Assembly: GCA_000158135.1 (NCBI GenBank)
Contig: DS999531.1
Span: forward strand, 394,519 to 458,518
DNA length: 64,000 nucleotides
Reading direction: 5' to 3'
Source of the DNA: Rhodobacteraceae bacterium KLH11
Lineage (GTDB): Bacteria; Pseudomonadota; Alphaproteobacteria; Rhodobacterales; Rhodobacteraceae
Below, piece by piece: positions 8,167 to 17,252 of this stretch. A program made the position numbers and the translations under genes. The notes beneath the pieces were generated by a model. The model ran no database searches, was not told the DNA's origin, and saw only the letters and a list, made by a program, of their open reading frames with translations. The number at the start of each line of letters is the position of its first letter. Positions within the stretch are counted from its first letter, which is position 1.

Positions 8167-10950
8167 TTATTCGGCAGCGATAGCGTCTTCGATCTTTTCG
8201 ACGCGGATTGCCGAGAATTTGAACTCGGGGATCTTGCCATAGGGGTCAATGGCCGAGTTCGTCAGGATATTCGCCGCCGCTTCGACATAGGCGAAGGGGA
8301 TAAAGACCATATCCTTGGAAACGGCCCGATCCGCACGCACCATGATATCAATCGAACCACGACGCGTGGTCAGGCGGATCGTCTCACCCGGTTCGATCCC
8401 CATCTGCCTGAGGGTCCCGGGGTTCATCGAACAATTCGCCTCGGGCTCGACCGCGTCCAGAACCTTGGCCCGTCGGGTCATTGACCCGGTGTGCCAATGC
8501 TCCAGCTGTCGACCCGTGGTGGCGATCATCGGATACTCGTCATCCGGGGTCTCATCCGGCGGGATGACGCTGGCCGGGGTGAACTTGGCTTTACCACCTG
8601 CCCGCGGGAAACCATCGCCAAACACAATCGACTGGCCCGGGTCAGTTTCACTGAGCGACGGGTAGGTGATTGTTTCGGTCTCCAGACGTTCCCATGTGAT
8701 GTTGTCCAGCGATTCCATGGTCAGCTTCATCTCATTGAACACCTGGGATACATCTGTGTAATCCCAGCTCAACCCGATGCGCTGTGCCAGTTCGACGGTG
8801 ATCTCCCAATCCTCGCGCGCCTCACCCGGAGGGGTAACGGCGGGCCGCACACGCTGAACCTGACGGTTGGTGTTCGACACAGTGCCGTTCTTTTCATAAA
8901 GCGCCGAGGCTGGCAGGATGATGTCGGCATAGTTGGCCGTCTCGGTCAGGAAGATGTCCTGCACGATCATCAGATCCAGCTTGGCCAGCGCCTCACGCGC
9001 GTGACCGGCATCCGGGTCGGACATGGCCGGGTTTTCACCCAGAATGTACATCCCCTTGATATTACGCGCATAAATCTGGTCGATGATCTCGGTAACGGTC
9101 AGGCCTTTCTCGTTCGAGAAATCCTCGGATCCCCAAACATTGGTGAACTGCGCCCGGATGTTGTCATCCGTAACCGTCTTGTAATCCGGCAGGAACATCG
9201 GGATCAGACCCGCGTCCGAGGCACCCTGAACGTTGTTCTGCCCCCGCAGCGGATGTAGACCAGCGCCGGGTTTACCAACATTGCCCGTCATCAGCGCCAG
9301 CGAGATCAGGCAGCGTGAATTGTCGGTACCATGAATATGCTGGCTGATGCCCATGCCCCAGAAGATAAGACCAGCCTCTGCCTGCGCAAAGGTGCGGGCC
9401 ACGCGGCGCAACTGATCCGGTTCAATACCGCAGATCGGGGCCATCGCCTCGGGCGTGAACTGGCGCAGGTGCTCTTTCTCGGCCTCCCAGTCCTCGGTCC
9501 AGCGGTGGATGTACTGGCTGTCGTAAAGCTCTTCTTCGACGATCACATTCATGATCGCGTTGAGCATCGAGACATCCGCACCCGGACGGAATTGCAGCAT
9601 CTCGTCGGCGAATTTGCGCATGCCAACGCCGCGCGGATCCATCACGATCAGCTTGCCACCGCGTTTGGTGAACTGCTTGAAATAGGTCGCCGCAACGGGA
9701 TGGTTCTCGATCGGATTAGCCCCGATGATGATCGCCACATCCGCGTCCTTGATGTCATTGAACGCAGCTGTCACCGCACCCGAACCTACATTCTCGATCA
9801 GCGCCGCCACCGATGAGGCATGGCACAGGCGCGTGCAGTGGTCCACGTTGTTGTGACCAAAGCCCTGACGGATGAATTTCTGGAACAGATAGGCTTCTTC
9901 GTTGGTGCATTTGGCTGAACCAAAGCCCGCAACGCTGCGCGGATCTTCGTCGCGCATCGCCTTCAGCTTGGTGGCGGCCAGATCCATCGCCTCTTCCCAG
10001 GTCGCTTCGCGGAAATGGGTATCCAGATTGCCCGGATCGACATTCAGCCCCTTTTCAGGCGCATCTTCACGACGGATCAGAGGCTTGGTCAGACGGTGCG
10101 GGTGGTGGATGTAATCGAACCCGAACCGGCCTTTGACACACAGGCGGCCTTCGTTTGCGGGGCCGTTGATGCCTTCGACATATTTGACCTTGCCGTCCTT
10201 GACCTTCAGCGAAACCTTGCAGCCCACGCCGCAGAACGGGCAGACGCTTTCGGTTTCCGAGTCGTAGTCCTTGCTGTCACCCAGCTGATTGTCATCCAGC
10301 ACGGTGGCAGGCATCAGTGCGCCGGTCGGGCAGGCCTGAACGCATTCACCACAGGCCACGCAGGTCGAATCGCCCATCGGGTCCTGCTGGTCGAACACAA
10401 CCTGCGAGGTGTGACCACGACCGGCCATACCAATCACGTCATTCACCTGCACTTCACGGCAGGCACGGACGCAGAGGTTGCAGTTGATACAGGCGTCCAG
10501 ATTGACGCGCATCGCAACGTGGCTGTCATCCAGCAGCGGGATTTTCTCGGCCTCTTTTGCCGGGAAGCGGCTGTCGCTGACATCGTTCAGCTTTGCCATA
10601 TCCCAGAAATGGCTGGACCTATCATGCGCCTCTTCCGGCTGGTCAGCGACCAGCAGCTCCATAACCATGGCGCGCGATTTCTCGGCCCGGTCGGTATCAG
10701 TTTTAACCACCATACCGTCCGCCGCCGGGCGGATGCAGGAAGCGACCAGAGTACGCTCACCCTCCACCTCGACCATACAGGCGCGGCAGTTGCCGTCCGG
10801 GCGATAGCCCGGCTGCGGCTTGTGGCACAGGTGAGGGATGGTGAACCCCTGCCCCTTGGCGGCTTCCCAAATGGTCCAGCCTTCGGGCACGGTGACATCT
10901 TCGCCGTTCAGGTTGAAGGTGACGGTCTTGGTTGGGCTAGCATCTAGCAT
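8167..10950 (-). CDS. fdhF: NAD-dependent formate dehydrogenase, catalytic alpha subunit
   Basis: Catalytic subunit of a soluble, NAD-linked molybdenum or tungsten formate dehydrogenase that oxidises formate to CO2. Of 927 residues, the N-terminus is a 2Fe-2S ferredoxin domain (C42, C55, C58, C72), followed by a NuoG-like histidine/cysteine cluster and two 4Fe-4S motifs (CINCNLC and CVACGEC), then the bis-MGD domain starting with a CPFCGVGC cluster motif. The catalytic position in the HCTRLCH stretch is a normal cysteine, so this is not a selenoenzyme. ATG 10950 is chosen over an upstream in-frame start because GGAG lies eight bases ahead and the ferredoxin fold begins there. It follows the beta gene by 13 bases. 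No fdsC, fdsD or fdhD maturation gene is present in the window. Confidence 0.95.
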   Translation of the reverse strand: MLDASPTKTVTFNLNGEDVTVPEGWTIWEAAKGQGFTIPHLCHKPQPGYRPDGNCRACMVEVEGERTLVASCIRPAADGMVVKTDTDRAEKSRAMVMELLVADQPEEAHDRSSHFWDMAKLNDVSDSRFPAKEAEKIPLLDDSHVAMRVNLDACINCNLCVRACREVQVNDVIGMAGRGHTSQVVFDQQDPMGDSTCVACGECVQACPTGALMPATVLDDNQLGDSKDYDSETESVCPFCGVGCKVSLKVKDGKVKYVEGINGPANEGRLCVKGRFGFDYIHHPHRLTKPLIRREDAPEKGLNVDPGNLDTHFREATWEEAMDLAATKLKAMRDEDPRSVAGFGSAKCTNEEAYLFQKFIRQGFGHNNVDHCTRLCHASSVAALIENVGSGAVTAAFNDIKDADVAIIIGANPIENHPVAATYFKQFTKRGGKLIVMDPRGVGMRKFADEMLQFRPGADVSMLNAIMNVIVEEELYDSQYIHRWTEDWEAEKEHLRQFTPEAMAPICGIEPDQLRRVARTFAQAEAGLIFWGMGISQHIHGTDNSRCLISLALMTGNVGKPGAGLHPLRGQNNVQGASDAGLIPMFLPDYKTVTDDNIRAQFTNVWGSEDFSNEKGLTVTEIIDQIYARNIKGMYILGENPAMSDPDAGHAREALAKLDLMIVQDIFLTETANYADIILPASALYEKNGTVSNTNRQVQRVRPAVTPPGEAREDWEITVELAQRIGLSWDYTDVSQVFNEMKLTMESLDNITWERLETETITYPSLSETDPGQSIVFGDGFPRAGGKAKFTPASVIPPDETPDDEYPMIATTGRQLEHWHTGSMTRRAKVLDAVEPEANCSMNPGTLRQMGIEPGETIRLTTRRGSIDIMVRADRAVSKDMVFIPFAYVEAAANILTNSAIDPYGKIPEFKFSAIRVEKIEDAIAAE

Positions 10951-10963
10951 TGCATTGTCTCCT

Positions 10964-12667
10964 TCAGATTTCGTCTGCGAAATGTTTGATGACCAGGCGG
11001 ATCGGGTTCGGGGCCGCCTGCCCCAGACCGCAGATCGAGGCATCGCCCATGACCTGACACAGATCTTCCAGCAGGTCCTGATCCCATTTATCGGCCTGCA
11101 TCAGCTTCACCGCCTTTTCGCAACCCGCCCGGCAGGGGGTACACTGGCCACAGCTTTCATCCTCGAAGAACCGCAGCATATTCAGCGCCGCATCCCGGGC
11201 AGTGTCCTGATCCGACAGAACCACAACGGCCGCAGACCCGATGAAGGTACCCAGAGGCTGCAACGTGTCGAAATCCAACGGCACATCATCAATCGACGCG
11301 GGCAGCAGACCCGAGGAAGGCCCGCCCGGCTGATACGCTTTGAACTGGTGCCCTTCGGCCATGCCACCGGCGGCTTCGATCACATCCAGAATGGTCGAAC
11401 CTGCGGGCAGCAGATAAACGCCCGGCTTTGCCACCCGTCCCGAAACCGAATAGCTGCGCAAACCCTTGCGGCCATTCTTTTCCGTGCTGTTGAGGCATTC
11501 GGGCCCTTCGCGGCAAATCTTTGAGACCCAATAAAGCGTCTCGACATTGTGCACCAAGGTCGGGCGGTTGAAGATACCCACCTGCGCCACGAACGGAGGA
11601 CGGTGACGCGGCAAGCCCTTCTTGCCCTCAATTGATTCAATCATCGCGGATTCTTCACCGCAGATATAGGCACCAGCTCCGCGGCGCAGGTCGATATAAC
11701 CTTTTTCGACGATCCCGGCCTCTTCCAGCGCGGCGATCTCACGGCGCAGAATCTCCAGCACCGCAGGGTATTCATCACGCATGTAGATAAAGCAGGTCTC
11801 GGCCTCGACCGCCCAGGCGGCAATCAACATGCCTTCCAGGAAGACATGCGGTGTGCGCTCAAGATAGTAGCGGTCTTTGAACGTACCGGGCTCACCCTCA
11901 TCGCCGTTGACAGCCAGATAGCGCGGACCTTCGTTCATACGAACAAAGCCCCATTTCTTGCCCGACGGGAAGCCAGCACCACCCAGACCGCGCAGGCCCG
12001 AAGACAGGATATCATCCTGCACTTTTTCCCAATCGCCGCCGTCACGCAGCTCTTTCAGCTTGGTGTAACCGCCATTTGCCGTGAAGGCCGCATAGGTTTC
12101 ATAGTCAGGCAGGTGGGCATGCGTGTCATCTGCCGCAATTGCCGCCTGCACCTTTTCGGGTGTGGCATGATCAATATGATTGTGACCGATCTCAAGCACC
12201 GGGGCCGTATCACACCGCCCCATGCAGGGCGCGCGAACCACGCGAACCGCAGCAGGATCCAGGCCATCCTCCAGCGCTTTTTGCAACTGCTGGGCACCAG
12301 CCATCTCGCAAGACAGGGAATCACAGACCCGTATGGTCAGCGCGGGCGGAGGTGTCTCGTCCTCTTTCACCACATCGAAATGAGCGTAGAACGTGGCCGT
12401 TTCGTAAATCTCGGCCTGACCAATCCGCATCTCGGTCGCCAGCGCGGCAATGTGGTCGGCGCTGATATGGCCGTGTTCATCCTGAATTAAGTGCAGGAAT
12501 TCAATCAATAAATCGCGGCGACGCGGGCGATCGCCCAACAGGCGAAGAATTTCTGCCTGTGCCTCATCCGTGAACTGACGGCCTTTGGGCGTGTGCCGCC
12601 CTTTGCCTTTGCCTGACTTCCAGACGCCTTTTTTGCCGCCTGATAGCTTGGTATCCAATGGTGCCAT
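10964..12667 (-). CDS. Formate dehydrogenase beta subunit, NuoE/NuoF-like fusion
   Basis: Diaphorase subunit that carries electrons from the alpha subunit to NAD+. The 567-residue chain joins two modules that are separate genes (fdsG and fdsB) in Rhodobacter capsulatus. Residues about 30-170 are a NuoE-like thioredoxin fold with a 2Fe-2S site (C115, C120, C148, C152). The rest is NuoF-like, with a glycine-rich FMN/NADH site (GLRGLGGAGFPSG) and a C-terminal 4Fe-4S motif SCGQCTPC. The same fusion and two-gene layout is known for FDH1 of Methylobacterium extorquens (beta subunit about 570 residues). The start has GGAGGG at about 12673-12678. A lysine/glycine-rich N-terminal tail of about 30 residues precedes the fold. 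Confidence 0.92.
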   Translation of the reverse strand: MAPLDTKLSGGKKGVWKSGKGKGRHTPKGRQFTDEAQAEILRLLGDRPRRRDLLIEFLHLIQDEHGHISADHIAALATEMRIGQAEIYETATFYAHFDVVKEDETPPPALTIRVCDSLSCEMAGAQQLQKALEDGLDPAAVRVVRAPCMGRCDTAPVLEIGHNHIDHATPEKVQAAIAADDTHAHLPDYETYAAFTANGGYTKLKELRDGGDWEKVQDDILSSGLRGLGGAGFPSGKKWGFVRMNEGPRYLAVNGDEGEPGTFKDRYYLERTPHVFLEGMLIAAWAVEAETCFIYMRDEYPAVLEILRREIAALEEAGIVEKGYIDLRRGAGAYICGEESAMIESIEGKKGLPRHRPPFVAQVGIFNRPTLVHNVETLYWVSKICREGPECLNSTEKNGRKGLRSYSVSGRVAKPGVYLLPAGSTILDVIEAAGGMAEGHQFKAYQPGGPSSGLLPASIDDVPLDFDTLQPLGTFIGSAAVVVLSDQDTARDAALNMLRFFEDESCGQCTPCRAGCEKAVKLMQADKWDQDLLEDLCQVMGDASICGLGQAAPNPIRLVIKHFADEI

Positions 12668-12708
12668 AGTACCCTCCGTTGCAGCCTAGGTATCTCATCA
12701 GATCAACA

Positions 12709-12741
12709 TATCGTCAAATCGCAAAAATCTATCACACGATA
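12709..12741. promoter_or_regulatory. Dyad TATCGT-N21-ACGATA in the fdh leader
   Basis: TATCGT (12709-12714) and ACGATA (12736-12741) form a perfect inverted pair inside the 85-base gap between the LysR gene and the formate dehydrogenase genes. The place fits a regulator site or part of the promoter, but the match is short and the role is inferred only from position. Confidence 0.3.
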
Positions 12742-12752
12742 AGAACAGATTA

Positions 12753-13634
12753 TCACCGTAGGGAAGCCACCACGGCGCGCAGCGCCTCTACAGTTGGCAA
12801 TTCGGGATCGCGGGTCAGGGTCGCCAGACAAATCGGCTTACTGACAACAGGATCGACCAGCGGCAGCACCTTTGTTCCCTTCAAATCCCCCAGTGCCCGC
12901 ACCAGTACGCGCGGCACAACCGTCGCCGCCAACCCTTCCCGCGCCATAACCATCGAAGCCGTAAAGCCGCTGGTTTCTGCTACAACATCCGGATGCAGCC
13001 CCTGCTGCTCGAATACATGGTCGAGAATGCGCCGGTTCTGCATCTGCGGCTCAAGCAGGCTGAGGGGAAACTCGGCCACGCCCGCCCAGGGCATCGACGT
13101 GGTTTCGTCAGTCATATGCGATGGAACAAGAAGAACGTAGGTTTCCTCGTACAGCGGCTGCACCGTGCGCAGGTCGGTCCCGATGCTGTCACCATAGGTG
13201 ACCCCGGCATCCAGACTGCCCTCATCCAGCCGGTGCTGGATCGCCGTGGCAGACATGGTTTCTATTCGCACCACAATGCGCGGGTGTACGTCGCGCAGCC
13301 GTTTGACCAAACGCCCCGTGAACGCGATGGCTGTGGGGATCACGCCTAAAATCAACGTCCCGGTAATCTCGCCTTTCGATGCAAGCACCTGCTGTTCCAA
13401 CGCCTTGGTATCGTCAAGGATACGTCTTGCGCGCAGGACGATCATCTCGCCCTCTTCGGTCAGCCCCTGAAACCGGTTGGCCCGCCGCACGATCGAGACC
13501 CCAAGCCGATCCTCAAGGTTACGGATGCGCATTGAGAACGCAGGTTGCGAAATCCCACATTCTTCCGCCGCCTTGGCAAAGTGGCGATGTCGCGCCAAGG
13601 CGCTGAGAAGTTGCAGGTCACGGATTTCGATCAT
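12753..13634 (-). CDS. LysR-family regulator upstream of formate dehydrogenase
   Basis: LysR-type transcription factor of 293 residues. The N-terminal winged helix-turn-helix (residues about 5-65, with the typical SQPAFSMRIRNLE recognition helix region) is followed by a periplasmic-binding-protein-like effector domain. It lies 85 bases upstream of the formate dehydrogenase genes on the same strand, the position held by FdsR-type LysR regulators next to formate dehydrogenase operons in other proteobacteria. Control of the fdh genes is therefore likely but inferred from position alone; the effector is unknown. It may be cotranscribed with fdh or share the gap as a promoter. Confidence 0.88.
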   Translation of the reverse strand: MIEIRDLQLLSALARHRHFAKAAEECGISQPAFSMRIRNLEDRLGVSIVRRANRFQGLTEEGEMIVLRARRILDDTKALEQQVLASKGEITGTLILGVIPTAIAFTGRLVKRLRDVHPRIVVRIETMSATAIQHRLDEGSLDAGVTYGDSIGTDLRTVQPLYEETYVLLVPSHMTDETTSMPWAGVAEFPLSLLEPQMQNRRILDHVFEQQGLHPDVVAETSGFTASMVMAREGLAATVVPRVLVRALGDLKGTKVLPLVDPVVSKPICLATLTRDPELPTVEALRAVVASLR

Positions 13635-13849
13635 TTGGGGGTTTCTCGAATGGCGGGCAAAAAACTATTTTAGCAAGATTTTCAATGCTTAGGAACGCGT
13701 CATCTGACTGGCATTTCTGCAAAGCGCAAGCATACAAGGCATTGTACCAGCAAGCAGATCTACTGAGATGTTTTCTGAATGACCGCTATACGGACCAAAC
13801 CTGCCGCCCTGCTGTTGAGATTCTGAGTTCGACGGTTCACTATATTGCT

Positions 13850-14371
13850 GTGATCTATGTTCTAGCGTACCCAGTAATTGAGCCGCCTCTTGGCGAACGA
13901 ATTATAGCTTTTCGCGAGAAACACGAACCTCAGAGAGCCCAGCTTGTTCCTCCTCACGTCACATTGGTGTTTGGCGTGGAGGAAAAGTACCTACAGGCCG
14001 TCATCGAGCGAGTCGAGCACGTAGCTCGCCATACCCAAACATTGCGCGTCACGTTTGACGACACCTCAATTGAGTTCGATCCCTTTGAACGAAAATACAA
14101 AATATTTTTGCTATGTGGTGAAGGCGGTGGTGAAATTACAGCCTTGCACAACCAGCTCTACGAAGCAGACTACCGCATAGAACTCAGTTCATCGCACCCT
14201 TTTCGCCCCCATATGACAATAGCGACCTACGATAAAAGCGAAGACATTGAGCAGGTGGATGTTTCGGATGCAGGAGAGTTACCTGTATACGGAAGGCTGC
14301 GCGGGTTGGAGATAGTAAAACTTGCCAATGGCCAGCTAACGACGCTCAAGACCGCTCCGTTTTTACGGTAG
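13850..14371 (+). CDS. 2H phosphoesterase / 2'-5' RNA ligase-like protein
   Basis: Member of the 2H phosphoesterase superfamily (LigT, cyclic phosphodiesterases), which act on 2',3'-cyclic or 2'-5' phosphodiester bonds of RNA or nucleotides. Two HxT motifs about 85 residues apart, H36-V-T and H121-M-T counted from the GTG at 13850, define the active site. The frame is open from 13685, but the fold begins with the strand coded just after 13850, so that GTG is preferred; no strong ribosome site marks either start. The gene is visibly AT-richer than its surroundings: 14101-14160 contains 26 G+C of 60. This suggests horizontal gain. Substrate unknown; neighbours give no hint. Confidence 0.75.
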   Translation: MIYVLAYPVIEPPLGERIIAFREKHEPQRAQLVPPHVTLVFGVEEKYLQAVIERVEHVARHTQTLRVTFDDTSIEFDPFERKYKIFLLCGEGGGEITALHNQLYEADYRIELSSSHPFRPHMTIATYDKSEDIEQVDVSDAGELPVYGRLRGLEIVKLANGQLTTLKTAPFLR

Positions 14372-14434
14372 GTTTGGGTCCTGAAGCAGTCATTATCCCC
14401 GACGCGCGATGAACCACGCCGAAGGTGTCGAAGG

Positions 14435-15532
14435 TCAGGTATTAAACAAAAAGTGCATCACATCGCCGTCCTTGACGATGTAGCCCTTGCCCTCGGCCCG
14501 CATCTTGCCCGCTTCTTTCGCGCCCTGCTCGCCATTGGCGGTGATGTAATCATCATAAGCGATGGTCTCGGCGCGGATGAAACCTTTTTCGAAATCGCCG
14601 TGGATCACTCCAGCGGCCTGCGGTGCGGCGGTGCCGGTGCGGATGGTCCAGGCGCGGGCCTCTTTCGGGCCGACGGTAAAATAGGTTTCCAGTTTCAGAA
14701 GGTCATACCCCGCGCGGATCAGGCGGTCGAGGCCGGGCTCTTCCAGACCCATTTCGCTTAGGAACATCTCGGCTTCGTCATCTTCCAGCAGGCTGATCTC
14801 TTCCTCGATCTTGGCGCTGATGATGACATGGGCATTGCCTTGCGCGGCGGCCATCTCGGCCACACGGGCGGAATATTCATTGCCTTCGGCGGCTTCTTCT
14901 TCGGACACGTTGCAGACATAAAGCACCGGCTTGGTGGTCAGAAGCTGCAACATCTTCCACGCCTTGGCGTCTTCGTCCGAGACCTCGACCAGACGCGCGG
15001 GTTTGCCGTTTTCCAGCATCTCCTGCGCCTCGGCCAGAAGGCGATCCTGTTGCAGCGCCTCCTTGTCATTGCCTTTCAGCTTGCGCACCAGATTGGCGCG
15101 GCGCTTTTCGATGCTTTCCAGATCGGCCAGCATCAACTCGGTCTCGATCGTGTCAGCGTCGGCCACCGGATCAACGCGGCCATCCACATGGGTCACGTCG
15201 CCATCTTCGAAACAGCGCAGAACATGCGCGATGGCGTCGGTTTCGCGGATATTGGCCAGAAACTGGTTGCCCAAACCTTCACCTTTCGAGGCACCCTTCA
15301 CCAGACCGGCAATATCCACAAAGGTCATCCGCGTCGGGATGATCTGCTTTGAGGCCGCAATGGCCGCCAGCTTGTCCAGCCGATCATCAGGCACAGCTAC
15401 ATCACCCACATTGGGTTCGATGGTGCAGAACGGGAAATTTGCGGCCTGCGCGGCGGCGGTTTTGGTCAGCGCGTTGAACAGGGTCGACTTGCCCACATTC
15501 GGCAGACCCACGATTCCCATTTTAAAGCCCAT
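14435..15532 (-). CDS. ychF: Redox-regulated ATPase YchF (OLA1 family)
   Basis: Universally conserved Obg-family P-loop protein that prefers ATP over GTP, binds ribosomes and is linked to oxidative-stress control of catalase. The 365-residue product, about the family's usual 363, begins almost at its Walker A motif (GLPNVGKST at residues 8-16), has the expected Obg-type insertion, and ends in a TGS domain. The start with AGGAGG six bases upstream is chosen over an in-frame ATG 17 codons earlier. In many bacteria ychF follows pth; here pth is about 4 kb away on the other strand. Confidence 0.95.
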   Translation of the reverse strand: MGFKMGIVGLPNVGKSTLFNALTKTAAAQAANFPFCTIEPNVGDVAVPDDRLDKLAAIAASKQIIPTRMTFVDIAGLVKGASKGEGLGNQFLANIRETDAIAHVLRCFEDGDVTHVDGRVDPVADADTIETELMLADLESIEKRRANLVRKLKGNDKEALQQDRLLAEAQEMLENGKPARLVEVSDEDAKAWKMLQLLTTKPVLYVCNVSEEEAAEGNEYSARVAEMAAAQGNAHVIISAKIEEEISLLEDDEAEMFLSEMGLEEPGLDRLIRAGYDLLKLETYFTVGPKEARAWTIRTGTAAPQAAGVIHGDFEKGFIRAETIAYDDYITANGEQGAKEAGKMRAEGKGYIVKDGDVMHFLFNT

Positions 15533-15734
15533 AGTGGCCTCCTGATACCATACGAGCGCCGCTTCTAGGCAGGTCCGTGGCAATGCGCAAGGCGTAGCAC
15601 ATCAGCCCAAAAGGCCGAGACCTTTCAGCCACATCACGAAATTGGCATCACATTGTGTTCTTGCGTGCATTGAAAACATGAACATACAGTCCTCACTAAA
15701 ACGCATACCAATGAACGACGGACATAGTAGTACG

Positions 15735-16220
15735 ATGAAATTCCCCTCAATTCTGGCTTTCGCGCTGATCGCCTCTTCTGCGGCACAGGCCCAATCTGTC
15801 ATTTTTGGCGCGGGATACGCGGATTATTCCAACAGCAATGGCGACGATCAGGCCATTTTCTCGCTTGAGTATCAACATAACCCGTTTCACGAGGCGACCC
15901 GGTTCAGTGCCACATGGGGCGCGGCCCTGTCTGTTGACACGGACGGCGATACGCATGTCGGCGCAGGTCTTGTCGGGGTTTATACCTTTGCAAATCGCTG
16001 GTTCATCGAAGGCAGCGTAATGCCCGGCTATTATAATGAATCGAACGAGAACAATGACCTGGGTGGCAGCTTTCAGATCCGCAGCCTTCTGGGCCTGGGG
16101 TATGCACTGGAAGGTGGCGACAAAATCTCGGTCGCGATCACCCATAAATCCAACGCCAGCACTCAGGATGACAACCCCGGTGTGAACGCGCTGCTCCTGC
16201 GGTATCACTACGCGTTCTAA
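15735..16220 (+). CDS. PagL-like lipid A 3-O-deacylase / acyloxyacyl hydrolase family protein
   Basis: Small outer-membrane beta-barrel of 161 residues resembling PagL, which removes the 3-O-linked acyl chain of lipid A. A signal peptide ends at AQAQ (residue 20), the strands alternate through the body, and the chain ends in phenylalanine. The conserved HxSN motif is present at H137, S139 and N140. In Pseudomonas PagL the catalytic acid is Glu 14 residues after the histidine; here that position is N151 if no gap is introduced, so activity is uncertain. The start is the ATG giving a clean signal peptide; an in-frame ATG exists 31 codons earlier. No operon partner. Confidence 0.75.
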   Translation: MKFPSILAFALIASSAAQAQSVIFGAGYADYSNSNGDDQAIFSLEYQHNPFHEATRFSATWGAALSVDTDGDTHVGAGLVGVYTFANRWFIEGSVMPGYYNESNENNDLGGSFQIRSLLGLGYALEGGDKISVAITHKSNASTQDDNPGVNALLLRYHYAF

Positions 16221-16299
16221 GCCCGCGCGCACCAAGCGGGATTGATTTTCAGCGAAAGTTTCTGCACATCGGGGTCAAACCCGAGTGCAAGGACTTCCG

Positions 16300-17091
16300 A
16301 TGACCCGTATCGACGCCAAATTCGCCGCCCTGAAAGAACAGGGCAAAAAGGCATTTGTTGCTTATGTCATGGCCGGGGATCCCGACTATGACACCTCGCT
16401 TGAAGTGGTGAAGGGTTTGCCCGGTGCCGGCGTCGATGTGATCGAACTGGGCCTGCCTTTTACCGATCCCATGGCGGATGGGCCCACAATTCAAGCCGCA
16501 GGCCAGCGCGCGCTTGATGGCGGTATGACCTTGCAGCGCACGCTGGATCTGGCACGCGCATTCCGCGAAACCGATGACACAACTCCAATCGTTTTGATGG
16601 GGTATTATAACCCGATTTACAGCCGGGGTGTTGATCGCTTTCTCGCAGATGCAAAAGCCGCCGGGATTGATGGCCTGATTGTCGTCGACCTGCCCCCCGA
16701 AGAAGATGCCGAGCTCTGCCTGCCCGCTCAGGCAGCGGGGTTGAACTTTATCCGCCTGGCAACCCCGACAACCGATGACAACCGCCTGCCCCGCGTGCTG
16801 CAGAACACGTCGGGCTTCGTATACTACGTCTCGATCACCGGAATTACCGGGGCTGCCGAGGCGCAGGCAACCGATGTTGGCCCCGAAGTGGCCCGTATCA
16901 AAGCCGCAACCGACCTGCCGGTGATTGTTGGCTTCGGAATCAACACGCCCGAGAAATCCCGCAATATCGCCAGTGTATCAGACGGCGCGGTGGTCGGGTC
17001 GGCAATCGTCAGCCAGATCAGTGCCGGGAAACCGGTGCATGAGGTACTGGAGTTCGTCAAATCCCTGTCTGATGGCGCGCATTCTGCCTGA
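16300..17091 (+). CDS. trpA: Tryptophan synthase alpha chain
   Basis: Cleaves indole-3-glycerol phosphate to indole and glyceraldehyde-3-phosphate and channels indole to TrpB. The 263-residue TIM barrel keeps the catalytic pair at the canonical numbers, Glu49 and Asp60 ([12 protein letters not shown]), when read from the ATG at 16300. An AAGGA lies about 7 bases upstream; another in-frame ATG five codons earlier is less well placed. trpA stands alone on the plus strand, while trpF and trpB lie about 6 kb away on the minus strand, so alpha and beta subunits must be expressed from separate promoters. Confidence 0.96.
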   Translation: MTRIDAKFAALKEQGKKAFVAYVMAGDPDYDTSLEVVKGLPGAGVDVIELGLPFTDPMADGPTIQAAGQRALDGGMTLQRTLDLARAFRETDDTTPIVLMGYYNPIYSRGVDRFLADAKAAGIDGLIVVDLPPEEDAELCLPAQAAGLNFIRLATPTTDDNRLPRVLQNTSGFVYYVSITGITGAAEAQATDVGPEVARIKAATDLPVIVGFGINTPEKSRNIASVSDGAVVGSAIVSQISAGKPVHEVLEFVKSLSDGAHSA

Positions 17092-17123
17092 CATTTTTTG
17101 CCCAATCCATGTCCACCGATCCG

Positions 17124-17160
17124 CCGCAGCAGGCACAAAGCCCGCTGCGGTTTTTTGTTT
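17124..17160 (+). terminator. Intrinsic terminator of trpA
   Basis: CCGCAGC (17124-17130) pairs with GCTGCGG (17144-17150) and is followed by TTTTTTGTTT. It lies 33 bases after the trpA stop and separates it from the lactate dehydrogenase gene. Confidence 0.9.
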
Positions 17161-17252
17161 GCCCAAACGGCAATCCATCGCATCATGCGGCCGTTGCAAG
17201 ACATCCGGTCAATTGGTAAAAAAACATAACCAATCCTGCGAAAGCCTGTTCC

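Noticed and set aside
10015..10947. 310-codon plus-strand open frame
   Set aside because: Lies wholly antisense to the formate dehydrogenase alpha gene, which has clear domains and a ribosome site.
8167..10950. Possible selenocysteine in formate dehydrogenase
   Set aside because: No in-frame TGA; the active position is an ordinary cysteine codon in the RLCH segment.
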